From positions 166,738-230,737 of the forward strand of contig CACRXP010000391.1 of the NCBI GenBank assembly GCA_902702965.1: a DNA stretch of 64,000 nt, written 5' to 3'. Every line of letters begins with the position of its first letter. The first letter of the stretch is position 1. Made by a program: the position numbers and the translations under genes. This document shows, piece by piece, positions 48,259 through 58,997 of this stretch. The DNA comes from Spirometra erinaceieuropaei (Eukaryota > Platyhelminthes > Cestoda > Diphyllobothriidea > Diphyllobothriidae). The notes under the pieces were generated by a model. It made no database searches. It was not told the DNA's origin and saw only the letters and a program-made list of their open reading frames with translations.

Positions 48259-48975
48259 TGTTGACCCGACGTGATCGACACGCAATCTCCTGACGTGGCT
48301 GAACTCAACCGCCACAGAATTCCCACTCGACTTTGCCCTGCTGTTTTTCCGGTGTCACTCATCATGTCCACGAACAGGAAAACGCAGCTGCCGACAACCT
48401 GTCGCGATGCGAGATGGATGCTTTCAATAAAACTCTGCCATTCAAGTCCAGGTCAAACCTCAGTTAAACTCTGTAGAGCAGTCCTACAAATTTGTTGCCA
48501 TCTTAACATCATCTCTTCTGTCTGAGACATTCGTCCGCCCATTACCGACGAAACCATCATTCGTGATTTACTTGCATACACTCAATATGCTACCCTGTGT
48601 ACAGCGAGGAATTTTCACCCTTTCGACACTGCATTGTATCCCAAATTTTGTGTCTGGATGACAGTGAGCCTATTTCACTGACGCATTCGTCCGACTCAGC
48701 ACTCACTGGGACGCCTAGTGTCCGAAACCTCCTTCCGTCTCATACCAACGTGCCAACTCACCGACACACGTTGACGAGACCACACCAGCACACCCAGGGT
48801 TGATGCCTCAACTACACCTCTGTACAGGTCGCAGCATCCCCACGTACGCGGTCCGAGCTACTCCTGTCATCATCGACACACGCTCTCAAACACACGTGTG
48901 CACTGGATGATTTTCCACATTTCATCGTCTGCCTCACGATCGACAGCATCACTTCGTTCTGTGTCTGGCGGGGAG
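48259..48975 (+). other. 717-bp interior between LTR-like repeats
   Basis: No gag, protease, RT or integrase motif is visible. The right end (tggcggggagc) is a purine-rich stretch of the kind expected just before a 3' LTR. A primer-binding site starting TGG is not seen after the left repeat. The layout fits a small non-autonomous LTR element (TRIM/LARD type) or an internally deleted one. Confidence 0.45.
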
Positions 48976-49485
48976 CTGTGGCGACTAGCCATCCTGACTG
49001 GTCCGGCGTCATCGTTCAAGACCTCGCTGCCTCAAGGGCATTCACCCCTTGCAGCGAGCCGTCCCAGACGAGCTGACCTGAAGTCACACGACCAACAGCT
49101 CGGGCATACCTGCGTCCGCGCAGTCGCAGCTGCCCATGCGGCCACTTGAACGCGCCAACCCCTGCAACCAGCGGAACAAGCCACAGGGACACCACCCCTC
49201 GGCAAATGCAACAACCGCTGACTGGACACCACTTGAGCTTGGCCCACGAGCCTACAAAAGCTGCTGCCACCATTATCTCAGGGACTCTCAGGCATGACTG
49301 GACGCAGTCAACACCAGCCCTGGCTTCGCCAGTGGCCACTGTCGCCTGAGAGGACAAGGCCGGGTTCTGTGCACAATAAACCCCATATTCTGGTCCCCTT
49401 TGTCTTCTCCCTTCAAACACGGAATTTGGCCTGACGATTGTAGCTCGCATGCTGCACATATTCTCTCTGCTGTTCCGCTACAACA
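48976..49485 (+). repeat. LTR-like repeat, right copy
   Basis: About 510 bp, starts TGTGGCGAC and ends CGCTACAACA. Paired with 47742-48258. No matching target-site duplication was found outside the pair (gacat on the left, tgact on the right). Confidence 0.65.
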
Positions 49486-50139
49486 TGACTGATTTCCTGA
49501 CAATACTAGATTATGACCTCTGAAGGCCTTCAACTCTCGCGCGCCTTTTTACTGTTTTTTAGTTGTTTAAATTTTTGCTTATCTACACTTCCTTGTTTTT
49601 TGTACAGACCTACTGGCAATAAACGAAAGTGTACGTTTCCTGAGAACGACTTCTTAAGTGGTTACATGGGCGTCATAGTTGAAATCAAAACTTAGGTCAA
49701 AACATGTACACCCGACAACGCTGCAATTACCGAGCGGTGTCCAGCGCCCCATCCTCATGTCGTTAACAGAGCGCGCCTATCATGAAGTAATGGTCACGAT
49801 GGCAATAACCCTAAGAATGAAGTCACGCTCGTTTGGCCTCTTTAAACATTTCTGCGTGGCTAACGACTTTTGTGATGCCATCCAGAAGTTTCAGACGCCC
49901 GCCGATCGAGTCCCGCATGGCCTATCACTTGTTTATATCTAGACCGGCTACATTTTATTTGGTCAGAATGCCGTAGAACACAAGGCGCGCCTCGCTTTGA
50001 CAAGTACGGTATAATCATCGGCCTATCTAAATGCTCATTCTATACGCCATCCCCACCTCCTTTTCAGGCAGGTTAATACCGCCGGTCCTGCGCTCTCGAC
50101 GTGTCTAGGGTGCAGCCATTCGCGAATTTCGTTTGCAAA
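49486..50139. other. No recognisable gene
   Basis: No motif recognised between the two LTR-type elements. Confidence 0.35.
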
Positions 50140-50144
50140 CATCC

Positions 50145-50520
50145 TGTTATGACCCGCCTGGTACGTGAAATCCTGTGGAGCGTATGCGCACTCGACCCTT
50201 GTCCCCAATACCAACGCGGCAGAGAAGGAGAACGCGACCGGCCACGCAACTGTGTATTAGGAAATCGCAAGTCAATATTAACTGGAAGTAACGCGTATTT
50301 ATAACGCCCTAAGGTGCTTCGCCGACGTTCGGCCCAATGCCCTTCGGGAAGAACATTCGAGACGAGCCGGTCGATAATTCGAATATGTTGATCGATCAGG
50401 CCCGAGAGGAAAAGCCAATGGAGAGGCGCCATGAGTTAGATGACAGCGCAGTAGAGAAAACGCACGTGGCCTCCCGTGATTGGCTGGCTCTTGTTTTTGG
50501 GAGTGTAGGCGCTCCCAACA
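50145..50520 (-). repeat. 3' LTR (376 bp)
   Basis: Starts TGTTGGGAGC and ends with ATAACA on the minus strand (TG...CA). I find one difference from the 5' LTR (T at 50432 versus C at 54902), that is 375 of 376 identical by eye. Confidence 0.95.
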
Positions 50521-50530
50521 CCTCCCCTCC
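50521..50530 (-). promoter_or_regulatory. Polypurine tract
   Basis: GGAGGGGAGG on the minus strand directly before the 3' LTR; expected primer for plus-strand DNA synthesis. Confidence 0.8.
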
Positions 50531-50537
50531 AAGTAGG

Positions 50538-51636
50538 TCAGCACCGCTTCTGGCGTGGGTTGACCTGCATCAGACGTGTTGATCGGCGCACGCGGTTGGT
50601 CCGGCGTCTTAGTCGTGGTTTAATGCCTGGAGATACGGGAGCGGTAACTGATACCGAAGATGGTATATCCGAAGGGGGCGCAGAAGTGGGTTCGGGAACC
50701 GACTGATCTGCCGGAATGGCGAAGGTATCCAGTGGGATGTCAAGGGAGAGTGACGGCGCCGACTCGAACCCAGTTGTGTTACTGCAGTGTCGCTGTCGGA
50801 TCTGGTTGTGGTGGCGAACCCAAATGTCATCACCAACGTCGACGTCAAACAACATACTGCCTCTGTGCGCTACTACGGTTGCTTCAATCCAGTGTGGGAA
50901 CAACGCTCGATAATCACGGACGAAGACAGGTGTTCCGATGGAGAGCATGCTGCGAGAGACCGGAGAAGTCTGCGCGGACTGCGCACCGGTAGGGACGAGT
51001 GCATGAAACGTTGTCCGCAGTTTTCGGCCCATCAACGCTTCGGCAGGAGAAACGCCACCAGGGGACGCCGGGTTCGGTGTTGTCCTGTAGGAAAACAGGA
51101 ACGCCTGGACTATCTCGTCCGTGGTCCCCTCCCCACGAGCTTTCAAAAGGGCTCTCTTAAAAGTGTCGACAAAACCATCCGCCTGACCGTTAGACTGAGG
51201 ATGGTAGGGCAGGGAGCGAAGATGCTGGATGTTGTGCTAGCGGCAGAAATTTTCAAACGTCGACGAGATAAACTTAGAGCCATTATCTGAAACCAGGACT
51301 TCTGGTAAGCCATGCTGGCTAAAGATGCGTCGTAGGTGGGCCAACGAAGTCGATGTGCACGTGTGACCAAGGCCTCTCTGATGGTTCCCAGGGTACTGGC
51401 GGTTAACGAGGCGGCCTCTTGGCGGCTTGCTGACATCGAGAACAGCGTCGAACCAGGTCGTCGATGTCGCCGTCGATACCTGGCCAGTAAACAAAACTGC
51501 GAGCAATTGACTTCATTCGGCTGGTACCAGGATGAGCCGCATGGAACTGGCGTAGTACAGTGGGTCGGAGGGAAGATGGGATCACCACACGGTCCGCAAA
51601 CATGAGGCAGGAGTCAACCACAGATAACGATGCTCG
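50538..51636 (-). pseudogene. Integrase region, multiply broken
   Basis: The zinc-binding N-terminus is recognisable at 51560-51410 (FHAAHPGTSRMKSIARSFVY, then CSRCQQAAKRPP), ended by a TAA at 51403-51405. The core changes frame. HIDFVGP (first catalytic Asp) is followed within about 8 residues by SQHGLPEVLVSDNGSKF (second Asp), where the family has about 60, so roughly 50 residues are deleted. A TAG lies at 51237-51239. The third acidic position, in the HPQSNGQA block, is Asp instead of Glu and is followed by Gly. The C-terminal SYRTTPNPASPGGVSPAEAL segment is open to 50538. A TGA at 51637-51639 separates this region from RNase H. Not functional. Confidence 0.85.
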
Positions 51637-54441
51637 TCAGAGGAAGAGCTGACGAAGATCACCAGCGAGAGCAGTGGTTGGCCAGCAGGTCTGCACGTAG
51701 GTGATAGCCTGACGGAGGACAGGATCCTGTTCAGTAGCATGCCGGATGTCCGCGGCAGTGACAGGGATACCTCGTATGGCGTCTGATAACTGACGGCGCA
51801 CACCGTTCTCAATCGAAATAGCGGCAATCACGGTATCTTCCACCGGTTCCTGCTGATTGCTGATGAGGCGAGAAAGGGCGTCAGCCTGACCAAAGTCTGT
51901 AGTACGACAGTAGCGAATGTCGAAATCGTAGCCAAGAAGGATGGTTGCCCATCGCTGAAGGCGGCTGGCTGAGTAGACGGGAATGCCCTTCTTCGAACCG
52001 AAGATTGACAGCAATGGTTTGTGATCCGTCAACAACGTGAAGTGGCGACCGTACAACAATTTGTGAAATTTCTTGAAGGCAAACACGAGGGCTAGAGCTT
52101 CTTTCTCTATTTGCCCATAGTTCTTCTCCGCAGGGGTTAGCGTGCGAGATGCATGCATGATCGCCTTTTCAGACCCATCAGGAAAAGTATGTGAGATGAC
52201 GGCACCAACTCCGTGGTTGGAAGCATCTGCAGCAACAACGATCGGCAGCGTCGGGTCGTAGTGCGTGAGCAACAGATCTGAACTCAGCATCGACTTTAGC
52301 TGGGCGAAGGCCTTTTCACAGTCGGGGGACCAGCACAAAGGAGCATCCTTCTGCAACAGACGGTTGAGCGGGGCCCGTACGTCATGCAGCGATGGTAGGA
52401 AGGCACTATAGTAGCTGATCAGGCCAAGGAACGAACGAAGTTGCGATACATTCTTGGGGGCAGGCATCTGTTGGATGGCCCGAATGTTTTCAGGATCTGG
52501 ATGGCGACCGTTGGCGTCAAAAACGGATCCAAGGTACTTGATGGAGTCGAGGAAGAATTGGCACTTCTCGGCCCGTAGGCAAAAGCCATATTCCTGCACG
52601 CGTTCGAGTACTGCGCACACTCGGTCTTGCAGCTCGGCAGGGGAGCGACCCACGATGATGATGTCGTCCAGGTACCCAGCTGTGCCAGGGATGCCGGAGA
52701 GCATTGCGTTCATCGTTTGTTGGAATAGGGCCGGGGCGGTCTTGACACCAAAGGGCAGCCTGGTGTATTGGAACAGACCGCGGTGGGTATTGATGGTCAA
52801 CAATTCGCGCGACTCTGGGGCGACCTCGATCTGCAGATACGCGTCAGCGAGATCCAACTTGGCAAAGCAAGTGCCACCATTCAGCAGGGTGAAAAGATCA
52901 GTCGGAACCGGTAGTGGATAGCAGTTCGGCGTCAGTGCGTCATTGAGACAGGTGGAGAAGTCAGCACAAATGCGAATCGAGCCATTGGGCTTCTTAACCG
53001 CAACGACTGGAGCGGCCCAGGCGGAGTAGGATACAGGAACCAGAACTCCCAATTCCTCAAGACGCTTCAGTTCAGCCTCGACAAGTGGTAGAGCTCCATA
53101 TGGGACTGGTCGCTTAGGACGGAAGACTGGTTGACTTCCAGGAGACAGATGTAGCACGGCTTGAGTGTATGTGCAACGACCCAGACCGTCTTGGAACACT
53201 GGAGCAAACCGTTGGAGAATGTCCTTGGCTTGGTCTGCAAGCACAGCGGGAATCTGCACCTGACTGCAAACAACGCGGAGCGGCATATCGGCCAACCCAA
53301 GTTGTTCAATCCAGTCCAGACCAAGTAGGTTGAGGTCAGACTTGGTGATGTAGCAGATCGCGGTGATGCTGGTACCGCGGAACGACACACAGCATTGTAG
53401 TTGCCCCATTAGCTGTACGAGACCACCGCACGCGCTTGTGGAGGAATGGGAAGTCGGCTGCATCGTGGGACTGCCAAGGGACTGCCAGAGTCTCTCAGAG
53501 ATTATGGTGATATCTGAGGCAGTGTCCAACGGTAGACGAACTGCATGGCCATTGAGCAAGACATCAACAAATTTGCTACGACCAGACGCATTGAACTGGA
53601 AAGCGGCCAAGAGACTCAGAGAATTACCAACGGACTGGGCTTTGGGCTTGCGTTTTGGCCGGAAACGGTGCCTGGAATTAGGAGTGGCGGGGGCTGGCTT
53701 GCCTCCAGAAGCTGGTACTGATTTGCAGAACCCATCACGGTGTCCCACCTGATTACAGCTTTGGCAGCGATGCTGGCGGAAAATGCAATCCCGGTGGAAA
53801 TGCCACGCTCCACAGTGCCGACAGGGGGGTGGCGGAGATCTCGCCTTGGACACTTGCTTGGGCCGCGATTTGGTCGATGTGACCGAATGGACTGAGAAAA
53901 ATGAGGCAGGGTTCTGAATCATTGCAGAGTCGTGTCTGAGATTGATCAGCGTTTGGCACTCTGCTGCCAGCTCTTGGAGTGTGATAGAGTTGCTCTGCTG
54001 CACTTTGGACAGGAGACGTGTCCGGATATCAGCATCCTTGGGGGGCTGGAGGCCGCAGATAAATATAAGACATTTAAACTGGTCTTCAGTAAGAGAACCG
54101 AGTTGAAAACGCCCACACTCACGATTGACAATGCCCGCATACGTGATAAAATCATCGGAATCGCGTTTGCACAGCTGCAGGCACTGAAATCGAGTGTTGA
54201 AAAGAGATGATTGATCACCAAAAATCTGCGACAACGTCTCAACCGTGTCCTTGAAAGCGACCTCTCGGGGATTCTTGGGCAGGATGAAGTTTGCATAACG
54301 CTCGTGTTCAGCCGGACCCAGTTTGCGAAGTAGGAGTCGAAACATCCATGCATCGTCCTGGGCAGCCAGATCGACAGAGAACAAGTCCTTATATCGTTTG
54401 TACCAGGAATCAAAGGTGATATGGGCCTGCGGGTCATACAA
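51637..54441 (-). CDS. Gag-protease-RT-RNase H polyprotein (934 codons)
   Basis: Long open frame. Residues about 1-180 are gag ([22 protein letters not shown]). Two zinc knuckles lie at about 209-241: the first CxxC-x3-H-x4-C, the second the standard CxxC-x4-H-x4-C. Protease motif [10 protein letters not shown] lies at about residue 303. RT runs about 430-620, with [11 protein letters not shown] (motif A Asp present), [10 protein letters not shown] and YLDD (motif C intact). RNase H runs about 710-850: [42 protein letters not shown] and ADALSR. The true gag start is upstream at 54587 in another frame; a frameshift at about 54470-54500 separates the first ~35 codons. The frame ends at a TGA just before integrase. 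The RT and RNase H active sites look intact. Confidence 0.92.
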   Translation of the reverse strand: MYDPQAHITFDSWYKRYKDLFSVDLAAQDDAWMFRLLLRKLGPAEHERYANFILPKNPREVAFKDTVETLSQIFGDQSSLFNTRFQCLQLCKRDSDDFITYAGIVNRECGRFQLGSLTEDQFKCLIFICGLQPPKDADIRTRLLSKVQQSNSITLQELAAECQTLINLRHDSAMIQNPASFFSVHSVTSTKSRPKQVSKARSPPPPCRHCGAWHFHRDCIFRQHRCQSCNQVGHRDGFCKSVPASGGKPAPATPNSRHRFRPKRKPKAQSVGNSLSLLAAFQFNASGRSKFVDVLLNGHAVRLPLDTASDITIISERLWQSLGSPTMQPTSHSSTSACGGLVQLMGQLQCCVSFRGTSITAICYITKSDLNLLGLDWIEQLGLADMPLRVVCSQVQIPAVLADQAKDILQRFAPVFQDGLGRCTYTQAVLHLSPGSQPVFRPKRPVPYGALPLVEAELKRLEELGVLVPVSYSAWAAPVVAVKKPNGSIRICADFSTCLNDALTPNCYPLPVPTDLFTLLNGGTCFAKLDLADAYLQIEVAPESRELLTINTHRGLFQYTRLPFGVKTAPALFQQTMNAMLSGIPGTAGYLDDIIIVGRSPAELQDRVCAVLERVQEYGFCLRAEKCQFFLDSIKYLGSVFDANGRHPDPENIRAIQQMPAPKNVSQLRSFLGLISYYSAFLPSLHDVRAPLNRLLQKDAPLCWSPDCEKAFAQLKSMLSSDLLLTHYDPTLPIVVAADASNHGVGAVISHTFPDGSEKAIMHASRTLTPAEKNYGQIEKEALALVFAFKKFHKLLYGRHFTLLTDHKPLLSIFGSKKGIPVYSASRLQRWATILLGYDFDIRYCRTTDFGQADALSRLISNQQEPVEDTVIAAISIENGVRRQLSDAIRGIPVTAADIRHATEQDPVLRQAITYVQTCWPTTALAGDLRQLFL

Positions 54442-54469
54442 GAATTCCGTGATGCTGCCGGCAATGTGA

Positions 54470-54587
54470 TCAACAGATTGCGAACCACCAGCCGCACTTG
54501 AAAGTTGGACAGCTTAACGGTAAGTGCTTCCACTAGCTTCAGGTGCTGCTGCAACATCTGCTTCAAGTCTGCGTACTCGTCAGCCAT
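54470..54587 (-). pseudogene. Gag N-terminus, out of frame
   Basis: MADEYADLKQMLQQHLKLVE followed by [10 protein letters not shown], a helical coiled start, begins at 54587 directly inside the 5' LTR and primer-binding site. The rest of gag continues in a different frame from about 54480. This is a lesion or a sequencing/assembly indel. Confidence 0.75.
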
Positions 54588-54593
54588 TGTAGT

Positions 54594-54611
54594 ATCTCAC
54601 CTGCGTCGCCA
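54594..54611 (-). promoter_or_regulatory. Primer-binding site
   Basis: TGGCGACGCAGGTGAGAT on the minus strand, 3 bases inside the 5' LTR. Its TGG pairs with the CCA end of a tRNA. The tRNA species was not determined. Confidence 0.75.
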
Positions 54612-54614
54612 ATT

Positions 54615-54990
54615 TGTTATGACCCGCCTGGTACGTGAAATCCTGTGGAGCGTATGCGCACTCGACCCTTGTCCCCAATACCAACGCGGCAGAGAAGGAG
54701 AACGCGACCGGCCACGCAACTGTGTATTAGGAAATCGCAAGTCAATATTAACTGGAAGTAACGCGTATTTATAACGCCCTAAGGTGCTTCGCCGACGTTC
54801 GGCCCAATGCCCTTCGGGAAGAACATTCGAGACGAGCCGGTCGATAATTCGAATATGTTGATCGATCAGGCCCGAGAGGAAAAGCCAATGGAGAGGCGCC
54901 ACGAGTTAGATGACAGCGCAGTAGAGAAAACGCACGTGGCCTCCCGTGATTGGCTGGCTCTTGTTTTTGGGAGTGTAGGCGCTCCCAACA
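54615..54990 (-). repeat. 5' LTR (376 bp)
   Basis: Same sequence as 50145-50520 except one base at 54902. It ends beside the CATCC duplication. A tataaat-type string (ataaatacgcg on the minus strand, near 54768) may serve as the promoter TATA element. Confidence 0.95.
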
Positions 54991-54995
54991 CATCC

Positions 54996-56524
54996 GAACA
55001 TGTTTAAGAAAAGTTTTCAGAAGTCACATTTTACCGCCGGTTTCAGCTGGGTCGTGTTAGCCTTGCAGAATGCACAACGGCCTATCTCCTGACGTAAATT
55101 ATAAGTGCCCACAAGCTATTTGGTGGCATTTACCGGAAGCTAGGCGTGGTCAACTCCTGCAAGCGAGTGAACAACCTACTATGACCTACAACTGGACACC
55201 CATAGACCCCAAAATTTGCATACAATACTCAGTCAGTGGATTCCGCTGCGACCCCTGTACAAGTGAATGTATAAATGCAATAAGGTGGGTGAAATTTTGG
55301 GGATTATCATCGAGACCGCGTGAGGTTTGGTCACCATCCTGGCATACAACTGGAGCGTAACACCAACCACCTATTCGACCGCATTGTGATCTAGATTTTA
55401 CCTCAGTTCTAAGAGAATACCAGTGCGTGGTGTCCTCTAAGGGACACATGGCGGTATTGAGTTCATTGACAATTGACATGTGGATTCTATCGGGCTCAAC
55501 ATTCTTTAAACAAATGACTTCGGTCCAGTAGGCAGACCGACCATCACAGCCACAGGATACAAGTAAATGATTTACGATGTCCTGATGAAAGTGGCTTCAA
55601 CATGCGTATGGGCCGGAAAGTATGCCTACTGTTAACCTATTTTCACGCCAAACCTGGTTCCTCTTTCAGCCCAGGCACGTGTGCCGTGTTCATGTCGTGT
55701 CACACAAGACGTTCCTCGGGAGATTCTATGCGGCTCAGATACTAGAATCAGATAGCCCTCGAAGAGACTGAAACAGAGCTCGAGACATCAAAACGAAGTA
55801 TGTGGACGACGGAACAGAGTTGAGGTCAGGCAAGGGATTATGCCGGCACCTGTGGCCGGGAGAACACCCATGAACTAAAGGCCACTAATTGCTCGTCGTT
55901 GCGCAGTCACACTGGCGGCAAGATCGTCCCTATTTGGGAGCAGGGCTGGTCAACAGTTTATTAACTGGAAGGGCAAACGTCGATGGTGTGTTGTCCATAA
56001 TAACAGTGGATCCATGACCTTCAAGGATGTGGCGGATGTTCGTCGCGGTTCAGTACACAGCGAGCTGTTCATAGACAAATGTACAGTACCGTTTCAACCG
56101 ACGCCAATTTATTGGAGATGTCCAAAGGCAGGATCGAACCAGTGATGTATTCTTTGGATCATGAGCTTATAGCTATCAGTAAAGCGTCTACCACCGACGA
56201 GGAAGGAGCTTTTGACAGAGGAAGCATCAACAATGTGGTGTCCGTGAGGAAGGCACTAATTTTTTTAAAGCAGATGATGACTCCCCACTAAACTCTGGCG
56301 GATCATCCAGTCAAGAATGCATGTCCATTGGCGTCAATAAGAGTTTGTAGTGATTATTCAGCGTTTAGTCTCGGTAGGTAAAATACGCCCGAAAACGTGG
56401 ATATAACTTTCATAAACAATTCGACTCAAGGTATCACCTCGTGGCTAATTGGTTCCTCCCCCTTTTGACTAACATAAATAACTTGTGGGCACTTACAGTT
56501 TGCGCATAGGGATAGGCTGTAGTG
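54996..56524. other. No recognisable gene
   Basis: Open frames are short and motif-free. The first bases belong to the locus interrupted by the LTR element. Confidence 0.35.
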
Positions 56525-58600
56525 CATTCTACATGGTTAGCACGGCTCATCAGAAACCGGCCTACCGTGACGAACGCCCTGGTATCCGTGTCGCCTACAG
56601 GACGGACAGCCAACTCTTCAATCAGCGACAGATGCCTTTTCAGTAACGTGTGTCCGCAACGTCCATCCATGAACTTCTATCCACTAACTACTGTGCTCTC
56701 TACGTCACTTCGGAAGGGGACATGCAAAAGAGCATGGCCTCTTTGTCGCTGCCTGTGATAACCTCGGCCCGGTCATCAACACGGAGAAAGCGGTGGTTAT
56801 GCATCAACCGCCACCCGACGCTGCCTACGTCGCACCCAAAATCCCCGTGAACAGCGCGCAACTGCAAGCCGCGAACAACTTCACCTACCTGGGCATCACC
56901 TTCACCCATAACACCAGAATGGACGGCAAAATGGCAGTCAGCCAAGCTTTCGGTCGTCTTTAAAGGACAGTCTAGAATCGCCACGGTCTTCAAATCAGCA
57001 CGAACTTGAAAGTGTATAATGCCGTTATTTTACCGGCGTTGCTACATGGAGCAGAGACTTGGAGGGTGTAAATGAAGGAGACACGAAGGCTCAACCACTT
57101 CAACCTCAGATGTTTCCAACGGATATTGAAACTGGGGATGGCAGGACCAGATCCCCGACGCAGACGGAAATCCTCAGCATCTACGCCATGCTGAGATAGC
57201 TTCAACTGCGGTGGAGAGGTTATCTGATGTGCACGGACGACGAGCAGCTACCCAAACGACCCATCTATGAAGATGTCACCCGGGCTCCTGCGGCAAGGAG
57301 ACCATGCCCGTCGCTACAAGGACACCGAAGACTTCGCTGAAGCGTCTGCAGATCAACCCGGCCAACTGGAAAGACCTCACTCGAGGCCGGCCGACCTGGA
57401 GGCGGGCAGTGAAAACAGGCGCAGCGATCTATGGAGCCAATTAAATCACCATCGCAGAAGCCAAACGCGGGACTCGCAAATCCCAAATGCGCCCACCTCG
57501 CAACGGCACGGTTCAACAACCCCCGACATGCCCACGCTGCCAGTGGACGTTTCAGGCACCGATTGGTCTTGTAAGACATCTCCATACCAACTGCCGCACC
57601 CGGACGACACCAATCGATACCCCCGTCCGCCTTTATTCCGCCCACACGCTGACAATCCACACTAACCGCAGTCCTGAATCCAGACTGCCATCCTCCTCAG
57701 TCGTCTCAATATCCTCTGCACTCATTGCCACTGTACCCAATTCAAACACATTAACAAACACTAACCTCACCACCGCCATCACCAGCGATGCGGACTTGGT
57801 TCATATCTGTCCTCATTTCGATCAGGCATTCGCCTCACACATCGACCTGGTCGGTCACTTTGGCATCCATCGTACAGAGACTGGCAAACTAATGTCTGGA
57901 GCACCGACCTACACTCCCTGCATTCGTTTCTACTGTCCTTACTGCACCCGCACATTCACTCACCGCAGTGGACTTCTGGGTCACATGAGTGTCCGCGAGA
58001 GCGAAACTGACCGTATTCTCGACACACCTGGCACCCCCTGCAATTCCCCCATGCCTAGATCAACCCAAACCCACAGCATCCACCACCAACAGCTCAACCA
58101 CTGCCACCATCTCCGTAATCGACACTGGCACCACCGACTTTTCATGTCCACACTGTCCCCATACATTAACCTCACGCACCGGCCTGGTGGGTTACGCGCG
58201 AATCCATTGTACAGAGACTGGCAATTCATTGCCTAGAGCACCAACATGAACCCGACGCATCCGCCTCAACTGCCTTCATTGCATCCACGCGTTCACCCAC
58301 AGCATGGGCCTATCAGGCCACATGTGCATTCACGAAGACCTGCGGCAGATAACCGCCGGACTAACCACACCACATCTTCCCCCGCTTGCATCACACAACA
58401 TCATCACCCACCAAAAGCATCCAATTGCCATCTCGCACGCAAGTGGGAACTGTGCGCCTCGGTTCCGTTTCCATGCTGCTTCTTTGCTGCACGTGTAATT
58501 CGAATCTGAGGCTACCACGGCGCGCCAAGCGTATGTACGTTCGTACGTCACCGTTCCTACTCCCACCCTGCTGTGAAACACACGGTGGACATCGTCGAAA
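56525..58600 (+). pseudogene. C2H2-tailed LINE, copy A (RT 3' half + 5 fingers)
   Basis: The RT palm end appears as RDERPGIRVAYRTDSQLFNQ (56565), then a motif C region reading STNYCAL where relatives have FADDCAL, NTEKAVVMHQPPPDAAYV (56780), NNFTYLGITF, and a C-terminal WRGYLMCTDDEQLPKRPIY. A basic linker (TGAAIYGAN, stop, ITIAEAKRGTRKSQ) leads without a frame change into five zinc fingers. In order: CPRC...H-x4-C (57525), CPHF...HFGIH with one Cys lost (57808), CPYC...HMSVR with the last His lost (57930), CPHC...YARIH with one His lost (58146), and CLHC...HMCIH (58280). A frameshift near 58000 and a stop at 58247 break the array. The 3' UTR follows. The endonuclease is absent. Confidence 0.8.
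57487..58350 (+). pseudogene. Zinc-finger array of copy A
   Basis: Two finger types alternate. Type 1 is F(A/T)S(H/R)xGLVGHxxIH with the linker RTETGxxxxxAPTYT. Type 2 is FTHRxGLxGHM. Ser/Thr/Pro/Asn-rich spacers of 40-70 residues separate the pairs. The array is continuous with the RT C-terminus at 57240-57486 in the same frame apart from a TAA at 57442-57444, so in the ancestor RT and fingers were one protein (inference). Confidence 0.8.
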
Positions 58601-58997
58601 ATGACGGTCGAAATATTGCGTGTGTGTGTGGGTGGGGTCTAGGGCTGTACAGCGTAGGTTCATGTGATGCTCATGGTAGGTCGCTTACGTGCTTGCAGGT
58701 GCAGACAACGCCTAGCGTCCATTTTCTGACACCAAACTCTCATATGTGGCCCCCCGAAGCTGGGCTCTGCCTCTCAGCCACACGCCGGTAACCGCCTCGA
58801 CCGGCAGCTATACCAGGTGAGGGTATCCGTTTGTGCATCTGCGCGCACGCTACTGTGAACTCTGCTGGCCAGACGGATCTTCGCGTCGGCATCCTCGAGA
58901 CGAGACTCCGCCTGGACCACCGCAGGAGGCCACGAGGTAAGTGAATCCCTAGGTTATCGAACTTTGTTCCGTTTCCTTACTTGCCTGTTAGTTTTAC
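58601..58997. other. Spacer between zinc-finger copies
   Basis: Contains a short TG-rich tract near 58620 and a strong splice-donor-like string GAG|GTAAGT at 58934-58942. An AG at 58990-58991 is followed by sequence in frame with the first finger of copy B. No protein family is recognised upstream of the donor. Confidence 0.4.

Larger units (their letters stand above)
50140..54995 (-). mobile_element. Ty3/gypsy-type LTR retrotransposon with TSD
   Basis: Complete structure on the minus strand: target duplication CATCC at 50140-50144 and 54991-54995; 5' LTR 54615-54990; primer-binding site about 54594-54611; gag-pol about 54587-50538; polypurine tract 50521-50530; 3' LTR 50145-50520. Domain order gag, zinc knuckles, protease, RT, RNase H, integrase is that of Ty3/gypsy (Metaviridae-type) elements. 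The gag resembles the K02A2.6-like group of nematodes from memory; the clade is not determined. The integrase region and the gag start carry lesions (see those entries), so this copy cannot move by itself. Confidence 0.93.

Noticed and set aside
50787..51290. 167-codon plus-strand frame
   Set aside because: Antisense shadow of the integrase region.
57989..58509. Separate small zinc-finger genes downstream of 57.9 kb
   Set aside because: They are frame-shifted continuations of the copy A finger array.
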